Shown one piece after another: positions 1-8,543 of a DNA stretch of 40,657 nt. This DNA is from Spirochaetota bacterium (GTDB lineage Bacteria > Spirochaetota > Spirochaetia > ARS1246). The notes beneath the pieces are model-generated. The model was not told the DNA's origin. It searched no databases and saw nothing but the letters and a program-made list of their open reading frames with translations. Numbering within the stretch: position 1 is the stretch's first letter; each line of letters opens with the position of its first letter. Location: assembly GCA_024275515.1 (NCBI GenBank), contig JAJRYZ010000126.1, positions 1 to 40,657 on the forward strand, read 5' to 3'. The position numbers were made by a program, and so were the translations under genes.

Positions 1-1516
1 GGAAGCTCTTATCGGAATCGTTCCCGTTCGCATCGCCGTTCTCATCATCCCGGTCGGGTACACGGTCATCGCGGTGCGCTTCATATCGGACGGCAAGGTC
101 CGGTCGGAGGACCGCTGGATGCCCGCGATCGGTGTGCTCGTCGGCTCTTTCATCGCGATCAACTCGATCATCAACATCATGTTCTTTCTCGTCGACGACG
201 TCGGCGAGTTCATGTGGCGCCTCTCCGATTTCGCCTATCTCATCGCCGGAGCGGCAAAGGCGCCGGTCCTCATCATTCTGCTCCTCTCCGCCGGACTCGG
301 CGCGCCGCTGTTCATCGTTCTCGGCGGGTTGGCCGTGACGTTTTTTTCGGCCGTCGGCGGGTCTTTCGAGGTGATTCCCAACGAAGCGTATTCCATGCTG
401 ATAAGTCCGACGATGCCGGCGATACCGCTGTTTACCCTCGCCGGGTTCGTGCTGTCCGAGAGCGAGTCGGGAAAGCGACTCGTTCAACTGTTCCGCGCGT
501 TTTTCGGTTGGCTGCCCGGGGGGCTCGCGATCGCCGCCGTCGTGGTCTGCGCTTTCTTTACGACCTTCACGGGCGCATCGGGCGTGACGATCCTCGCGCT
601 CGGAGCACTGCTTTCGTACGTGCTTATCGAGAGCGGAAACCGGCCGGGGTTTACGCACGGACTCTTGACCGGATCGGGAAGTATCGGATTGCTGTTCCCG
701 CCGAGCCTTCCGATCATTCTCTACGGAGTCACCGCGCAGACCAACATCAAGCACATGTTTCTCGGGGGGATAATCCCGGGGTTCGTCATGGTGCTCGCGC
801 TTGCGATCATGGGTGTCGTATCGGCGGTTCGGGGGCGAATAACTCCCACGCCCTTCAGGATAACCGAGGCGCTGCACTCGGTGCGGATCTCCATCGGCGA
901 GATTCTCCTTCCCGTCATCATTCTGTTCGGGTACTTCCTGGGGATCATGACGCTCGTCGAGTCGTCGGCGGTCGCGGTCGTTTACGTGATCATTCTCGAG
1001 GTGTTCGTTCACCGCGATATCGAGCCGCGGAATCTGATGCGCGTCGTGCTCAAAAGCCTGCCGGTCATAGGCGGGGTGCTGATCATCCTTACGGTGGCGC
1101 GGGGGCTCTCCTATTATTTGGTGGACGCCGAGATTCCGATGTGGCTCAGCGCCTGGGTCAAAACGCACATTTCCTCGAAGTACGTCTTTCTGATTCTGCT
1201 CAATCTCGCGCTGCTCATTACCGGATGTCTCATGGACATCTTTTCAGCGATCGTGGTCGTGGCGCCGCTCGTGATACCCCTGGGGGAGATTTTCGGCATA
1301 GATCCCGTGCATCTGGGTATCATTTTTCTCGCGAATCTGGAGCTGGGATACCTCACGCCGCCGATCGGGCTTAACCTTTTTCTCGCTTCCTACCGGTTCA
1401 ACCAACCGCTCGGCACGGTCTATCGTGATGTGTTGCCCTTTTTCTTTGTGCTGCTCGGAACCGTGCTCGTGATCACCTATATTCCGTGGTTCTCGACGGC
1501 GCTTGTTCCCGGATAG
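1..1516 (+). CDS. TRAP transporter permease, DctM large subunit apparently fused to a DctQ-like small subunit (5' truncated by window edge)
   Basis: Listed ORF begins at GTG 74, but the frame is open back to base 2 (EALIGIVPVRIAVLIIPVGYTVIAVRF...). Multiple TM helices with typical DctM stretches (FFTTFTGASGVTILALGALL, LLTGSGSIGLLFPPSLPIILYG, LELGYLTPPIGLNLF). Confidence 0.88.
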   Translation, partial: EALIGIVPVRIAVLIIPVGYTVIAVRFISDGKVRSEDRWMPAIGVLVGSFIAINSIINIMFFLVDDVGEFMWRLSDFAYLIAGAAKAPVLIILLLSAGLGAPLFIVLGGLAVTFFSAVGGSFEVIPNEAYSMLISPTMPAIPLFTLAGFVLSESESGKRLVQLFRAFFGWLPGGLAIAAVVVCAFFTTFTGASGVTILALGALLSYVLIESGNRPGFTHGLLTGSGSIGLLFPPSLPIILYGVTAQTNIKHMFLGGIIPGFVMVLALAIMGVVSAVRGRITPTPFRITEALHSVRISIGEILLPVIILFGYFLGIMTLVESSAVAVVYVIILEVFVHRDIEPRNLMRVVLKSLPVIGGVLIILTVARGLSYYLVDAEIPMWLSAWVKTHISSKYVFLILLNLALLITGCLMDIFSAIVVVAPLVIPLGEIFGIDPVHLGIIFLANLELGYLTPPIGLNLFLASYRFNQPLGTVYRDVLPFFFVLLGTVLVITYIPWFSTALVPG

Positions 1517-1666
1517 TCTGGCGACGGGACCGGCGGCGCCGGCGGTAGATTGCGCGAGACCGGTCGGTCGGGCTACAATCGGTACGGTTATGCATTTTCA
1601 TCAAGGCCCGTCCGGCGGAGAAGGGGCGGGTCTCGTCGTTTTTATTTGCGGGGGCTGCGACCGCTG

Positions 1667-2443
1667 ATGTCCGTTTCACCGTCGCGTTTGTTCGATCTCT
1701 CCGATCGTACCGCGCTCGTTACCGGCTCGTCGCGCGGGCTCGGCTTCGTTATCGCACGCGGGCTTGCGCGTTCGGGTGCGCGGATCGTTCTCAACGGGCG
1801 GGATGTTTCGGCTCTCGAGCGCGCCTCCACGGAGCTCGAAGGAGAGGGTTTTCGCGTGTGGAGCGCTGCGTTCGACGTGACCGACGAGGCTGCTGTCGAC
1901 GAATCGATCGACCGCATAGAACGTGACGTCGGCGTCGTCGAAATCCTCGTCAACAACGCGGGGGTCCAGGAGCGTGGGTCGCTCGAAGTCGTGGATTCGC
2001 AGAAATGGAGACGCGTCATCGAAGTCAATCTCACGGCGCCGTTCCTGGTGGCGCGACTGTGCGCTCGTCGGATGATCGGCCGCGGCCGAGGTAAGATCAT
2101 CAACATCTGTTCGCTCATGAGCGAAATCGGACGCAGAACCGTCGGTCCCTATGCCGCTTCCAAAGGTGGGCTCAAGATGCTCACCCGTGCGATGAGCGTC
2201 GATTGGGCCGGCTACGGGCTCCAAATCAACGGCGTCGGCCCCGGCTATTTTCTGACCGACATGACGCGTCCTCTGGCCGACGATCCGGAGTTCGACAGGT
2301 GGGTAAAGGCGCGAACGCCCGCGGGACGATGGGGCGACCCGGAAGAGTTGGTCGGAGCGGTGGTTTTTCTCGCCTCCGACGCTTCGAGCTACGTGAACGG
2401 ACAAGTCCTGTACGTCGACGGCGGCATGTTGTCGGCGCTTTGA
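1667..2443 (+). CDS. SDR-family oxidoreductase, gluconate 5-dehydrogenase-like
   Basis: Rossmann motif TGSSRGLG, NNAG, YAASKGG, C-terminal YVDGGMLSAL. ATG at 1667 preferred over ORF start 1550 because SDR homology begins just after it. Confidence 0.88.
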   Translation: MSVSPSRLFDLSDRTALVTGSSRGLGFVIARGLARSGARIVLNGRDVSALERASTELEGEGFRVWSAAFDVTDEAAVDESIDRIERDVGVVEILVNNAGVQERGSLEVVDSQKWRRVIEVNLTAPFLVARLCARRMIGRGRGKIINICSLMSEIGRRTVGPYAASKGGLKMLTRAMSVDWAGYGLQINGVGPGYFLTDMTRPLADDPEFDRWVKARTPAGRWGDPEELVGAVVFLASDASSYVNGQVLYVDGGMLSAL

Positions 2444-2464
2444 AACAGGCAGGGAGCAAAACCG

Positions 2465-3100
2465 ATGCACGACGTATTGGCACGAATAGAGACCGTCCGA
2501 CTCGTTCCGGTCATCAAAATCGAGCGCGCAGGGGACGCCGAACCGCTGGGCGAGGCGTTGCTTGAAGGCGGTCTTCCGATCGCGGAGGTGACCTTTCGCA
2601 CCGACGCCGCGGCGGAGGCGATAAAGTCTCTTGCGGATTGTTTTCCCGATCTTCTGGTCGGCGCGGGGACAGTCCTGTCGGTCGACCAGGTCGCGCGCGC
2701 GGTCGACTCCGGCGCGCGATTCGTCGTCTCACCGGGGTTCAATCCTCGCGTTGTGGATTACTGCATCGGGCGCTCGATCCCGATTACACCGGGCGTTAAC
2801 AATCCGACGCAGATCGAGATGGGGCTCGAACGAGGGCTCGACGTGCTCAAGTTCTTTCCCGCCGAAGCCTCCGGCGGAATGGCGTTGCTCAAGGCGATGT
2901 CCGCGCCGTACGGCGGAATCCGGTTTATCCCGACCGGCGGGATCGGCCCGGGAAACCTGCGTTCGTATCTCTCCTTCGACCGTGTGCTCGCCTGCGGCGG
3001 CAGCTGGATGGTAAAGAGTGAGCTGATCGCCGCCGGGGATTTCGCCGAAATATCGCGGTTGTGCCGCCGGGCGGTGGAGCTTGCGCGGAGCGTCGAGTGA
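2465..3100 (+). CDS. eda: 2-dehydro-3-deoxy-phosphogluconate (KDPG/KHG) aldolase
   Basis: Hallmarks EVTFRTDAAAEAI, VGAGTVLS, FVVSPGFNP, ITPGVNNPTQIE, LKFFPAEASGG, FIPTGGI. Confidence 0.93.
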   Translation: MHDVLARIETVRLVPVIKIERAGDAEPLGEALLEGGLPIAEVTFRTDAAAEAIKSLADCFPDLLVGAGTVLSVDQVARAVDSGARFVVSPGFNPRVVDYCIGRSIPITPGVNNPTQIEMGLERGLDVLKFFPAEASGGMALLKAMSAPYGGIRFIPTGGIGPGNLRSYLSFDRVLACGGSWMVKSELIAAGDFAEISRLCRRAVELARSVE

Positions 3101-4329
3101 ACGACCGATACCGCCGACCCTACGGTGTGGCGCAAGTCGGCGTCGGTGGGTACGGCCGCAGCCATCTCGCCTCGATCGCCGCGTGCTCGGCGCGTGGATT
3201 GTGCCGGCTTCGCGCCGTCACGATACGCGAGCAGGACGCCGACGGGCCGTTTGAAGCCGAGCTTGCCGCTCGGGGTGTCGCAGTCTATCGCGATGCCGAG
3301 TGGATGTTCGATGCCGAGTCGGGGAGGTGCGCATTGGCGGCGATACCGACCGGGATACCGTCGCATAGAATCCTCTCGACGCAGGCGCTCTCGTACGGGT
3401 ACCATGTCGTCTGCGAAAAACCGGCCGCCGGAACGACGGCCGATGTGGAGGCGATGCGTGCGGCACGGGATGAGGCGGGGCGCATTCTCGCCGTCGGATA
3501 TCAATACATCTACTCGGCAAGCGTTCAGATGCTCAAGTCGGCGCGACTCGATCGGAGGTGGGGTGAACTCGTGCGGGCGCGGTGCATCGCGCTATGCCCC
3601 CGCAGCGACGCCTACTACGCACGAAACGAGTGGGCCGGAAGAATGGAATCCGGCGGGACGCGGATTTACGATTCGCCGGCGCAAAACGCGGTTTCGCATT
3701 TTCTCAACACCATGCTCTATCTTGCCGGAGAGAGTAAGGATGCAAGCGCCCGAATCGCCGAGCTTTACGGTGAGAACTATCGAGCGAAGCCGATCGAGTC
3801 AGCGGACACCCAGTTCATCCGCGGTGTTGCCGATTCGGGCGTCGAAATCGGCTTCTGGTGCAGTCACGCGGTCGCCGAAGAGCACGGCGTGCGCATGATT
3901 CTCGAGTTCGACGAGGCGGTGGTCGAGTTCGAACGTGACGGGGCGGGGAGCCGGTATCATCTTCTTCGCGACGAGGTGCGCCGGCCGTTCGGCGCGCCCG
4001 ACCCGGACGCCGCGATTCGCGAAAGAGTGTTTGAGGACGCGTTCGCGGCGATCGCAGAGAATCGTTCGCCGCTCTCTTCGATCGACAACGCATCTTCGCA
4101 CACCGAACTCATAGAGATGCTTTTTACGCGTTGCGCGCCGGTGGTGACGGTGGGGGCCGAGCACCTTGAAACGGTTCGTTTCCCGGATTCGAAGGAGGAC
4201 GGCGGAGCGAAGACCGTCGTTATCCGCGGACTCGACCGACTCGCGCTCGCGGCGTTCGAGAAGAGAGCGAGCTATTCGGAGATGGACGCAGCGTGGGCGG
4301 TCCCGGGGAGCACGGTATCGATCCGGTAA
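3097..4329 (+). CDS. Gfo/Idh/MocA-family oxidoreductase
   Basis: N-terminal VGVGGYGRSHLASI Rossmann motif, then VVCEKPAAGTTADVEAM (EKP motif). GTG start at 3097 overlaps the upstream stop. Confidence 0.82.
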   Translation: MNDRYRRPYGVAQVGVGGYGRSHLASIAACSARGLCRLRAVTIREQDADGPFEAELAARGVAVYRDAEWMFDAESGRCALAAIPTGIPSHRILSTQALSYGYHVVCEKPAAGTTADVEAMRAARDEAGRILAVGYQYIYSASVQMLKSARLDRRWGELVRARCIALCPRSDAYYARNEWAGRMESGGTRIYDSPAQNAVSHFLNTMLYLAGESKDASARIAELYGENYRAKPIESADTQFIRGVADSGVEIGFWCSHAVAEEHGVRMILEFDEAVVEFERDGAGSRYHLLRDEVRRPFGAPDPDAAIRERVFEDAFAAIAENRSPLSSIDNASSHTELIEMLFTRCAPVVTVGAEHLETVRFPDSKEDGGAKTVVIRGLDRLALAAFEKRASYSEMDAAWAVPGSTVSIR

Positions 4330-4369
4330 TCGGAAACATTCTGCACGTGTCGCACACGGAGACGGTATT

Positions 4370-5389
4370 GTGAGACCACGAATCGCTTTCGCCTACGATG
4401 AGGTCCGTACGACCGACGCTCCCGACGGCGACGATCCCGGACTTCTCGACGACGTCGCCGCCGAATACGAAGACGCCCGCACAATCGCGTGGATGCGGCG
4501 CAGTCTCGGCGTCGTCGGTGAAGTAGTTGATCTACCCTGGGGGTCGGATTTCGCCGTCCGACTGTCGAAGATCGCCCCCGATGTCGTGTTCAATATCACC
4601 GAGGCCGCGGGAAGTCGAAACCGCGAGTCGCTGGTCCCGGCGATAGCGGAGGGTCTCGGAATCCCGTGTACCGCTTCGGACGCGGTGGCCTTGGGAATAT
4701 CTCTCGACAAAATGATCACCAAGGTGATCGCCGCCGACCTCGGGATTCCGACGCCGCGCGCGCGTCTCGTTCCCGGATTCCGAGAGACGCGCGAATCCGA
4801 TCTGCGATCGCTCCGCTTCCCCGTCATTCTCAAGCCCAACACCGGCGGATCGAGTATCGGGATTCACCGGGGTTCGGTGTTCGGCGATGCGGGGGAGGCG
4901 CTTCGAGAGGCGGCGGCGCTCTCATCGAGGCTCGGCGAGGCGACTTTGGTGGAAGAGTTCGTGAGTGGAAGAGAGCTGACGGTGTCGCTGCTCGAGATCG
5001 ACGGAGAGCTGACCGCGCTTCCGGTCGCCGAGGTTCGGGTGGGGCACGGGGCGCCGGATGAGTTCTACTCGATCGAACGAAAAAGCCGTCACGAGAAACA
5101 AGTCGTCTGTCCGGCGGATCACGAGTGCGTCGACCGACTTGTCGAATGGTCGAAGTTGCTGTTTCGGCGGCTTGGATGTCGCGATCTGGCGCGGGTCGAT
5201 TTTCGCGTGAGTCGTCACGGCGCGCCCTTTCTGCTCGAGATCAACCCGCTCCCCGGGCTTTCTCCCTACTACAGCATCTTTCCCCGGCAGGCCGCGGTCG
5301 CCGAGATCTCGCCCGAGGGTGTTCTTGCGATCCTTGTTCGCAACGCGGAAAGCCGGGGAAAGAATTACGGCAAAAGGACGGTTTCATGA
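4370..5389 (+). CDS. ATP-grasp ligase related to D-Ala-D-Ala ligase
   Basis: VILKPNTGGSSIGI, LVEEFVSGRELTVSLL, DLARVDFRVSRHGAPFLLEINPLPGLSPYYSIFP. GTG 4370 chosen as start. Confidence 0.86.
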   Translation: MRPRIAFAYDEVRTTDAPDGDDPGLLDDVAAEYEDARTIAWMRRSLGVVGEVVDLPWGSDFAVRLSKIAPDVVFNITEAAGSRNRESLVPAIAEGLGIPCTASDAVALGISLDKMITKVIAADLGIPTPRARLVPGFRETRESDLRSLRFPVILKPNTGGSSIGIHRGSVFGDAGEALREAAALSSRLGEATLVEEFVSGRELTVSLLEIDGELTALPVAEVRVGHGAPDEFYSIERKSRHEKQVVCPADHECVDRLVEWSKLLFRRLGCRDLARVDFRVSRHGAPFLLEINPLPGLSPYYSIFPRQAAVAEISPEGVLAILVRNAESRGKNYGKRTVS

Positions 5390-6474
5390 GCGACAACGTC
5401 TGGAAGGACCAGATTCGCCGCACCATCAGAAAGGTCGAAGATCTGGACGCTTTTATAGAGCTGAATGAAAGAGAGAGGGCGGCGATTCGCGCGGCCGAAC
5501 GCGAGTTCAAGTGGCAACTCACGCCCTATTACGCGAGTATCATGGATCCGAGCGACCGTGGCTGCCCGGTTCGGCTGCAGGCGGTTCCTCAAGCCGTCGA
5601 GCTCGACACGCTCGACGTCGCGATCCTCGATCCTCTGCGCGAGGAGGACCACAATCCCGCGCCCAATCTGATTCGCGTCTATCCGGACAGAGTCGCGTGG
5701 ACCGTGTCGAATACCTGTCCCGTGCTCTGCAGGCACTGTTTGCGGAAACGGATGGTCGGCCGCGAATCTTTCGCCTTTTCAGAGGCGGCGCGCGACGCGG
5801 CGCTCGGCTACATCGCCTCTTCGCCGGCGATTCGCGACGTGCTTATCACCGGGGGCGACCCGCTGATGCACTCCGACGAGTTTATCGACGACCTGCTCAC
5901 GAGGCTGCGTTCAATCAAGCACGTAGAAATAGTTCGTATCGGCAGCCGAACACCGTGCACGATGCCTCACCGGATCACCCCGGAGCTGTGCCGCGTTCTC
6001 AAAAAGCATCATCCGCTCTGGTTCAACACGCAGTTCAACCATCCGAACGAGCTGACACCCGAGGCCGAGGAAGCCTGTGCGCGACTCGCCGACGCGGGTA
6101 TTCCGCTCGGGAATCAATCGGTGCTCCTGCGCGGCATCAACGACGACGTCGATACGATGAAGAGGCTCGTTCAGGGACTCGTGCGAATGAGAGTCCGGCC
6201 CTACTACATCTACCAGGCACAAACACTCACCGGAACGGCGCACTTCATTACGCCGATCGAGCGCGGCCTCGATATTATTCGCGGACTCCGCGGCCATACG
6301 TCGGGGCTGGCGGTTCCGGTCTATCTGCTCGACACTCCGTACGGAAAAATACCGATGCACCCCGAGACGATAGTCAAACGGGACGACGACGCGGTCTACC
6401 TCAAGGCGTGGAACGGGAAAGTGTGGCGCGAACCGAATCCGAAAAGCGGGTGGCAAGGCGTCGGTGCGGATTAA
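5386..6474 (+). CDS. KamA-family (lysine 2,3-aminomutase-like) radical SAM protein
   Basis: CPVLCRHCLRKR (CX3CX2C), ITGGDPLM, RIGSRTPCTMPHRI, TQFNHPNELT, RPYYIYQ, RGHTSGLAVPVYLLDTPYGKIP. ATG 5386 overlaps the upstream stop. Confidence 0.93.
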   Translation: MSDNVWKDQIRRTIRKVEDLDAFIELNERERAAIRAAEREFKWQLTPYYASIMDPSDRGCPVRLQAVPQAVELDTLDVAILDPLREEDHNPAPNLIRVYPDRVAWTVSNTCPVLCRHCLRKRMVGRESFAFSEAARDAALGYIASSPAIRDVLITGGDPLMHSDEFIDDLLTRLRSIKHVEIVRIGSRTPCTMPHRITPELCRVLKKHHPLWFNTQFNHPNELTPEAEEACARLADAGIPLGNQSVLLRGINDDVDTMKRLVQGLVRMRVRPYYIYQAQTLTGTAHFITPIERGLDIIRGLRGHTSGLAVPVYLLDTPYGKIPMHPETIVKRDDDAVYLKAWNGKVWREPNPKSGWQGVGAD

Positions 6475-6650
6475 GAATCACCGGAACCGAGGCGTGCGGC
6501 GGTCGCCGGCCGTGTCTCCCGGCGGCCGTTCCATCGAGGACAAATCGGGCGCGCGGATTCCCACGCCTTCACCGGTCCCGCGTTCTCCGCAGGGATTTCC
6601 GACTCCACTCCGCAAGAGGCGTTTCGAACGCTCGAGCTCACGACGGCGCT

Positions 6651-8036
6651 TCAAAACTCGGCAGTGTGAACCGCCCGCGGGAACGGAATGACGTCGCGGA
6701 TATTCTGCATCCCCGTCACGTACTGTATCAATCGTTCGAAACCAAGCCCGAAGCCCGAGTGCGGCGCGGATCCGAAGGCGCGCAGCTCGAGGTACCACCA
6801 GTACTCTTCGGCGTTCAGTCCGAGCTCCTCGATCCGCCTGAGCAGCTTGTCGTGGTCGTCTTCGCGTTCGCTGCCGCCGATGATCTCGCCGAGCCTGGGG
6901 ACGAGCATATCCATCGCGCGGACGGTTTCGCCGTCGTCGTTTTGCTTCATGTAGAACGCCTTTATCCGCTTCGGATAATCGGTAACGATGACCGGTCCGC
7001 CGTATACGTGTTCGGTCAGATACTTTTCGTGTTCGGACTGCAGGTCGGCGCCCCATTCGACCGGGTAATCGAACGAAACGGTCGCGGCCCTTAGCCGGTC
7101 GATCGCCTCGGTGTATGAAATTCGCGCGAAATCCGCCTCGGCAACGCGGCGCAGGTTTTCGACGATGCCCTTCTCGATCCAACGGTCGAAGAACTCCATG
7201 TCTTCGGCGCAGTCGGCGAGCAGGCGGTCGAGAAGGTATTTGAGAAACTCTTCGGCGACGTCCATATCGCAGTGGATATCGCAGAACGCCATCTCCGGTT
7301 CGATCATCCAGAACTCGGCGAGATGCCGTGAGGTGTTCGAGTTTTCGGCGCGGAAGGTCGGACCGAAAGTGTAGACGTTGCGAAATGCGAGCGCGTAGAC
7401 TTCCGCCTCGAGCTGCCCGCTCACCGTCAGCGAAGCGCGTTTCCCGAAAAAATCGTCCGCGTAGTCGACGCCGTTCGCCGGATCGAGGCCCTCGATCGGG
7501 AGCGTCGTCACCTGGAACATTTCACCGGCGCCTTCGGCGTCGGTGGTCGATATGATCGGTGTGTGGACGTGGAGAAAACCGCGTTCCTGGAAGTAACGGT
7601 GCACCGCATAGCTCATGGAATTACGCACGCGCATCACCGCGCCGATCGTGTTCGTGCGCGGTCTGAGGTGCGCGATTTCACGAAGGTACTCGAAAGAGTG
7701 CCTTTTTTTTTGAAGAGGATACCGATCGGGCGGAGCGTCGCCCGGCACCGTAAGCTCGTCGACCCGAAGCTCGATCCTCTGATTCCTCCCGGGGGATTCG
7801 GCGAGCCGACCCGTCGCCTCCACGCTCGCGCCGGTCGATATCCCGTCGATACGGATCCGGTTGGTCGCCTCGTCCTTTCCGATAACCGCCTGCAGATTGG
7901 CGAGGCACGAACCGTCGTTTATCTCGAAGAAGCAGACGTTCTTCGCGTCCCGCTTCGTTCTGACCCATCCCCTGACGGTCACCCGGTCTCCGGCGCGCCC
8001 CGATCGAAGCAACTCGCTGATTCGCGGATCGTTCAT
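6651..8036 (-). CDS. asnS: Asparaginyl-tRNA synthetase
   Basis: OB-fold anticodon-binding start (VTVRGWVRTKRDAKNVCFFEINDGS), class II motifs (FRAENSNTSRHLAEFWMIEPEMAF, GFGLGFERL), IRDVIPFPRA. ATG at 8036. Confidence 0.95.
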   Translation of the reverse strand: MNDPRISELLRSGRAGDRVTVRGWVRTKRDAKNVCFFEINDGSCLANLQAVIGKDEATNRIRIDGISTGASVEATGRLAESPGRNQRIELRVDELTVPGDAPPDRYPLQKKRHSFEYLREIAHLRPRTNTIGAVMRVRNSMSYAVHRYFQERGFLHVHTPIISTTDAEGAGEMFQVTTLPIEGLDPANGVDYADDFFGKRASLTVSGQLEAEVYALAFRNVYTFGPTFRAENSNTSRHLAEFWMIEPEMAFCDIHCDMDVAEEFLKYLLDRLLADCAEDMEFFDRWIEKGIVENLRRVAEADFARISYTEAIDRLRAATVSFDYPVEWGADLQSEHEKYLTEHVYGGPVIVTDYPKRIKAFYMKQNDDGETVRAMDMLVPRLGEIIGGSEREDDHDKLLRRIEELGLNAEEYWWYLELRAFGSAPHSGFGLGFERLIQYVTGMQNIRDVIPFPRAVHTAEF

Positions 8037-8185
8037 GGTTACAACGAATATCACGACCGATCTCTTCGGTCCAGCTCATGTCGGCATTTTCGTTTCGTGG
8101 AGCACGATTCGACCGTCGAAGGCGGACGCGACGCCGGGCGCCTTATTGCCGATCGGCCGAAACGGCTGCTATGTTCGTATAAGGC

Positions 8186-8533
8186 ATGAACATTCAGATA
8201 AACGGAACCAGAAAATCGGCGGACACGAGGAAAGCCGAACGATTCTTCTCCGAACGCGGGATCGCTTATCATCTGCGCGACGTTCTGGAGAAACCGCTCT
8301 CTTCCCGGTAGCTCGAGAATATCCGCCGCTCGGTTGATCCGACGGATCTGATCGACAGGGAGAGTCGCGCGTATCGCAAGCGGGGGCTCGACCACATGGT
8401 CTTCGATCCCCTCGTTGAGCTGCGTGAGAATCCCGGTGTCATGAAAATGCCGGTGGTAAGAAACGGAACGCGGGCGACGGTGGGATACGATCCGGGAGAG
8501 TGGGAAGCGTGGATAGCCGAGGAGCGCTCATAA
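8186..8533 (+). pseudogene. ArsC/Spx-like small protein interrupted by one in-frame TAG (8309-8311)
   Basis: Manual translation: MNIQINGTRKSADTRKAERFFSERGIAYHLRDVLEKPLSSR*LENIRRSVDPTDLIDRESRAYRKRGLDHMVFDPLVELRENPGVMKMPVVRNGTRATVGYDPGEWEAWIAEERS. ArsC-like architecture on both sides of the stop, same frame. Missing from the ORF track because of the stop. Confidence 0.78.
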
Positions 8534-8543
8534 TCCCGACCGG

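Noticed and set aside
6475-6650. Bidirectional terminator or small RNA between kamA-like gene and asnS
   Set aside because: GC-rich with minor inverted repeats but no T-tract or recognisable RNA family motif.
8186-8533. ArsC-like gene as a selenoprotein
   Set aside because: The interrupting codon is TAG, not TGA, it is not at the redox-active position (TCG, Ser), and no SECIS-like element was evident.
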